The notes beneath the pieces were generated by a model. That model made no database searches, was not told the origin of the DNA, and worked only from the letters and a program-made list of their open reading frames with translations. This document shows, in pieces, positions 63,751-64,000 of a stretch of 64,000 nt of DNA; position 1 is the stretch's first letter, and every line of letters starts with the position of its first letter. A program made the position numbers and the translations under genes. The DNA is taken from positions 242,425 to 306,424 of the forward strand of contig CAKJVC010000210.1 in assembly GCA_918026815.1 (NCBI GenBank). The letters run 5' to 3'. Source of the stretch: Chalara sp. BL73 (Eukaryota > Ascomycota > Leotiomycetes > Helotiales).

Positions 63751-64000
63751 ATGTTCCACTTGAAGACCTTGCTGTTGGCGGCATTCTTGCTCGCAACTAA
63801 CGCACTCGCTGTAAGAATCAGCTACTATACACAATATCTCGGAGGTTTGAAGGGGCCGAATGGAGAGGAAGCACACACTTCAAGAGCTGGGAACATTGCC
63901 GACGACAAAGTGCAAGCTGTTCTCAGCAATATAGGAACATGGTCCAACAATAAATACACGGCAAAAGGGGAGAATCGGCATCACTGTCGAAACAACCTCA
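63751..64000 (+). CDS. Secreted protein, partial (runs off the right edge)
   Basis: An ATG at 63,751 opens a frame to the end of the window (83 codons, no stop). It starts with a clear signal peptide, M-F-H-L-K-T-L-L-L-A-A-F-L-L-A-T-N-A-L-A, followed by V-R-I-S-Y-Y-T-Q-Y-L-G-G and a polar region with N-I-A-D-D-K-V-Q-A-V-L-S-N-I-G. One Cys is seen so far (H-H-C-R). The open reading and the signal peptide make this a real gene; the C-terminus is not visible. The family is not recognised. Confidence 0.65.
   Translation, partial: MFHLKTLLLAAFLLATNALAVRISYYTQYLGGLKGPNGEEAHTSRAGNIADDKVQAVLSNIGTWSNNKYTAKGENRHHCRNNL

Noticed and set aside
1..64000. CRISPR arrays, operons, ribosome binding sites, prophage
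   Set aside because: This is nuclear fungal DNA; no regularly spaced repeats or bacterial signals are seen.

Overview
This is a nuclear window from a filamentous ascomycete (Pezizomycotina). Nearly all protein genes carry short GT-AG introns of about 47-80 nt with CTAAC/CTGAC-like branch points. The gene families are ones expanded in such fungi: a NACHT-ankyrin NLR, a CipC-like protein, 2EXR, BTB, PD-(D/E)XK with AT-hooks, a GMC oxidoreductase and a Zn-cluster regulator. The exact class is not decidable by eye. I rebuilt most multi-exon genes by checking splice phase across every junction.

Layout: 0.2-5.6 kb holds a DUF1993 protein, a CipC-like protein and an Ape1-type vacuolar aminopeptidase. 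6.8-11.2 kb holds a divergent pair that both act on tRNA: cysteinyl-tRNA synthetase with mitochondrial and cytosolic starts, and Trm61. 14.2-18.4 kb holds an unknown protein, a six-exon Zn-cluster regulator and, divergently, a 64-residue single-pass membrane protein, with a three-copy 11-bp element between the last two. 20.6-25.1 kb holds an NmrA-like protein and a glycosylated membrane protein separated by AT-rich DNA. 27.2-29.8 kb holds a head-to-head pair: an RBR E3 ligase and a tandem ubiquitin-like protein ending in Gly-Gly plus two residues. 29.9-32 kb holds two membrane proteins.

32.8-36.7 kb holds a PD-(D/E)XK protein with AT-hooks and an aldo-keto reductase with a GC-AG intron. 38.7-44.8 kb is an accessory-looking block: a four-exon BTB protein, a six-exon NLR, and a broken second copy of the BTB gene on the other side of the NLR. 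45.9-49.2 kb has a divergent pair of conserved unknowns. 52.1-54.1 kb is a GMC oxidoreductase, 56.9 kb a small secreted protein, 58.3-59.8 kb an F-box protein, 62 kb a 2EXR protein, and a secreted protein runs off the right edge.

The most unusual item is at 57,723-57,922. It is a tRNA-Pro(CGG) gene whose 5' half is cut by two insertions that look exactly like mRNA introns (51 and 48 nt; GTAAGT/GTAAGA donors, CTAAC/CTAAT branch points, CAG/TAG acceptors), leaving a 9-nt middle exon. A normal anticodon-loop intron follows. Removing all three gives a complete 72-nt tRNA with all stems paired, followed by a T7 Pol III terminator. I know of no described nuclear tRNA with spliceosomal-type introns.
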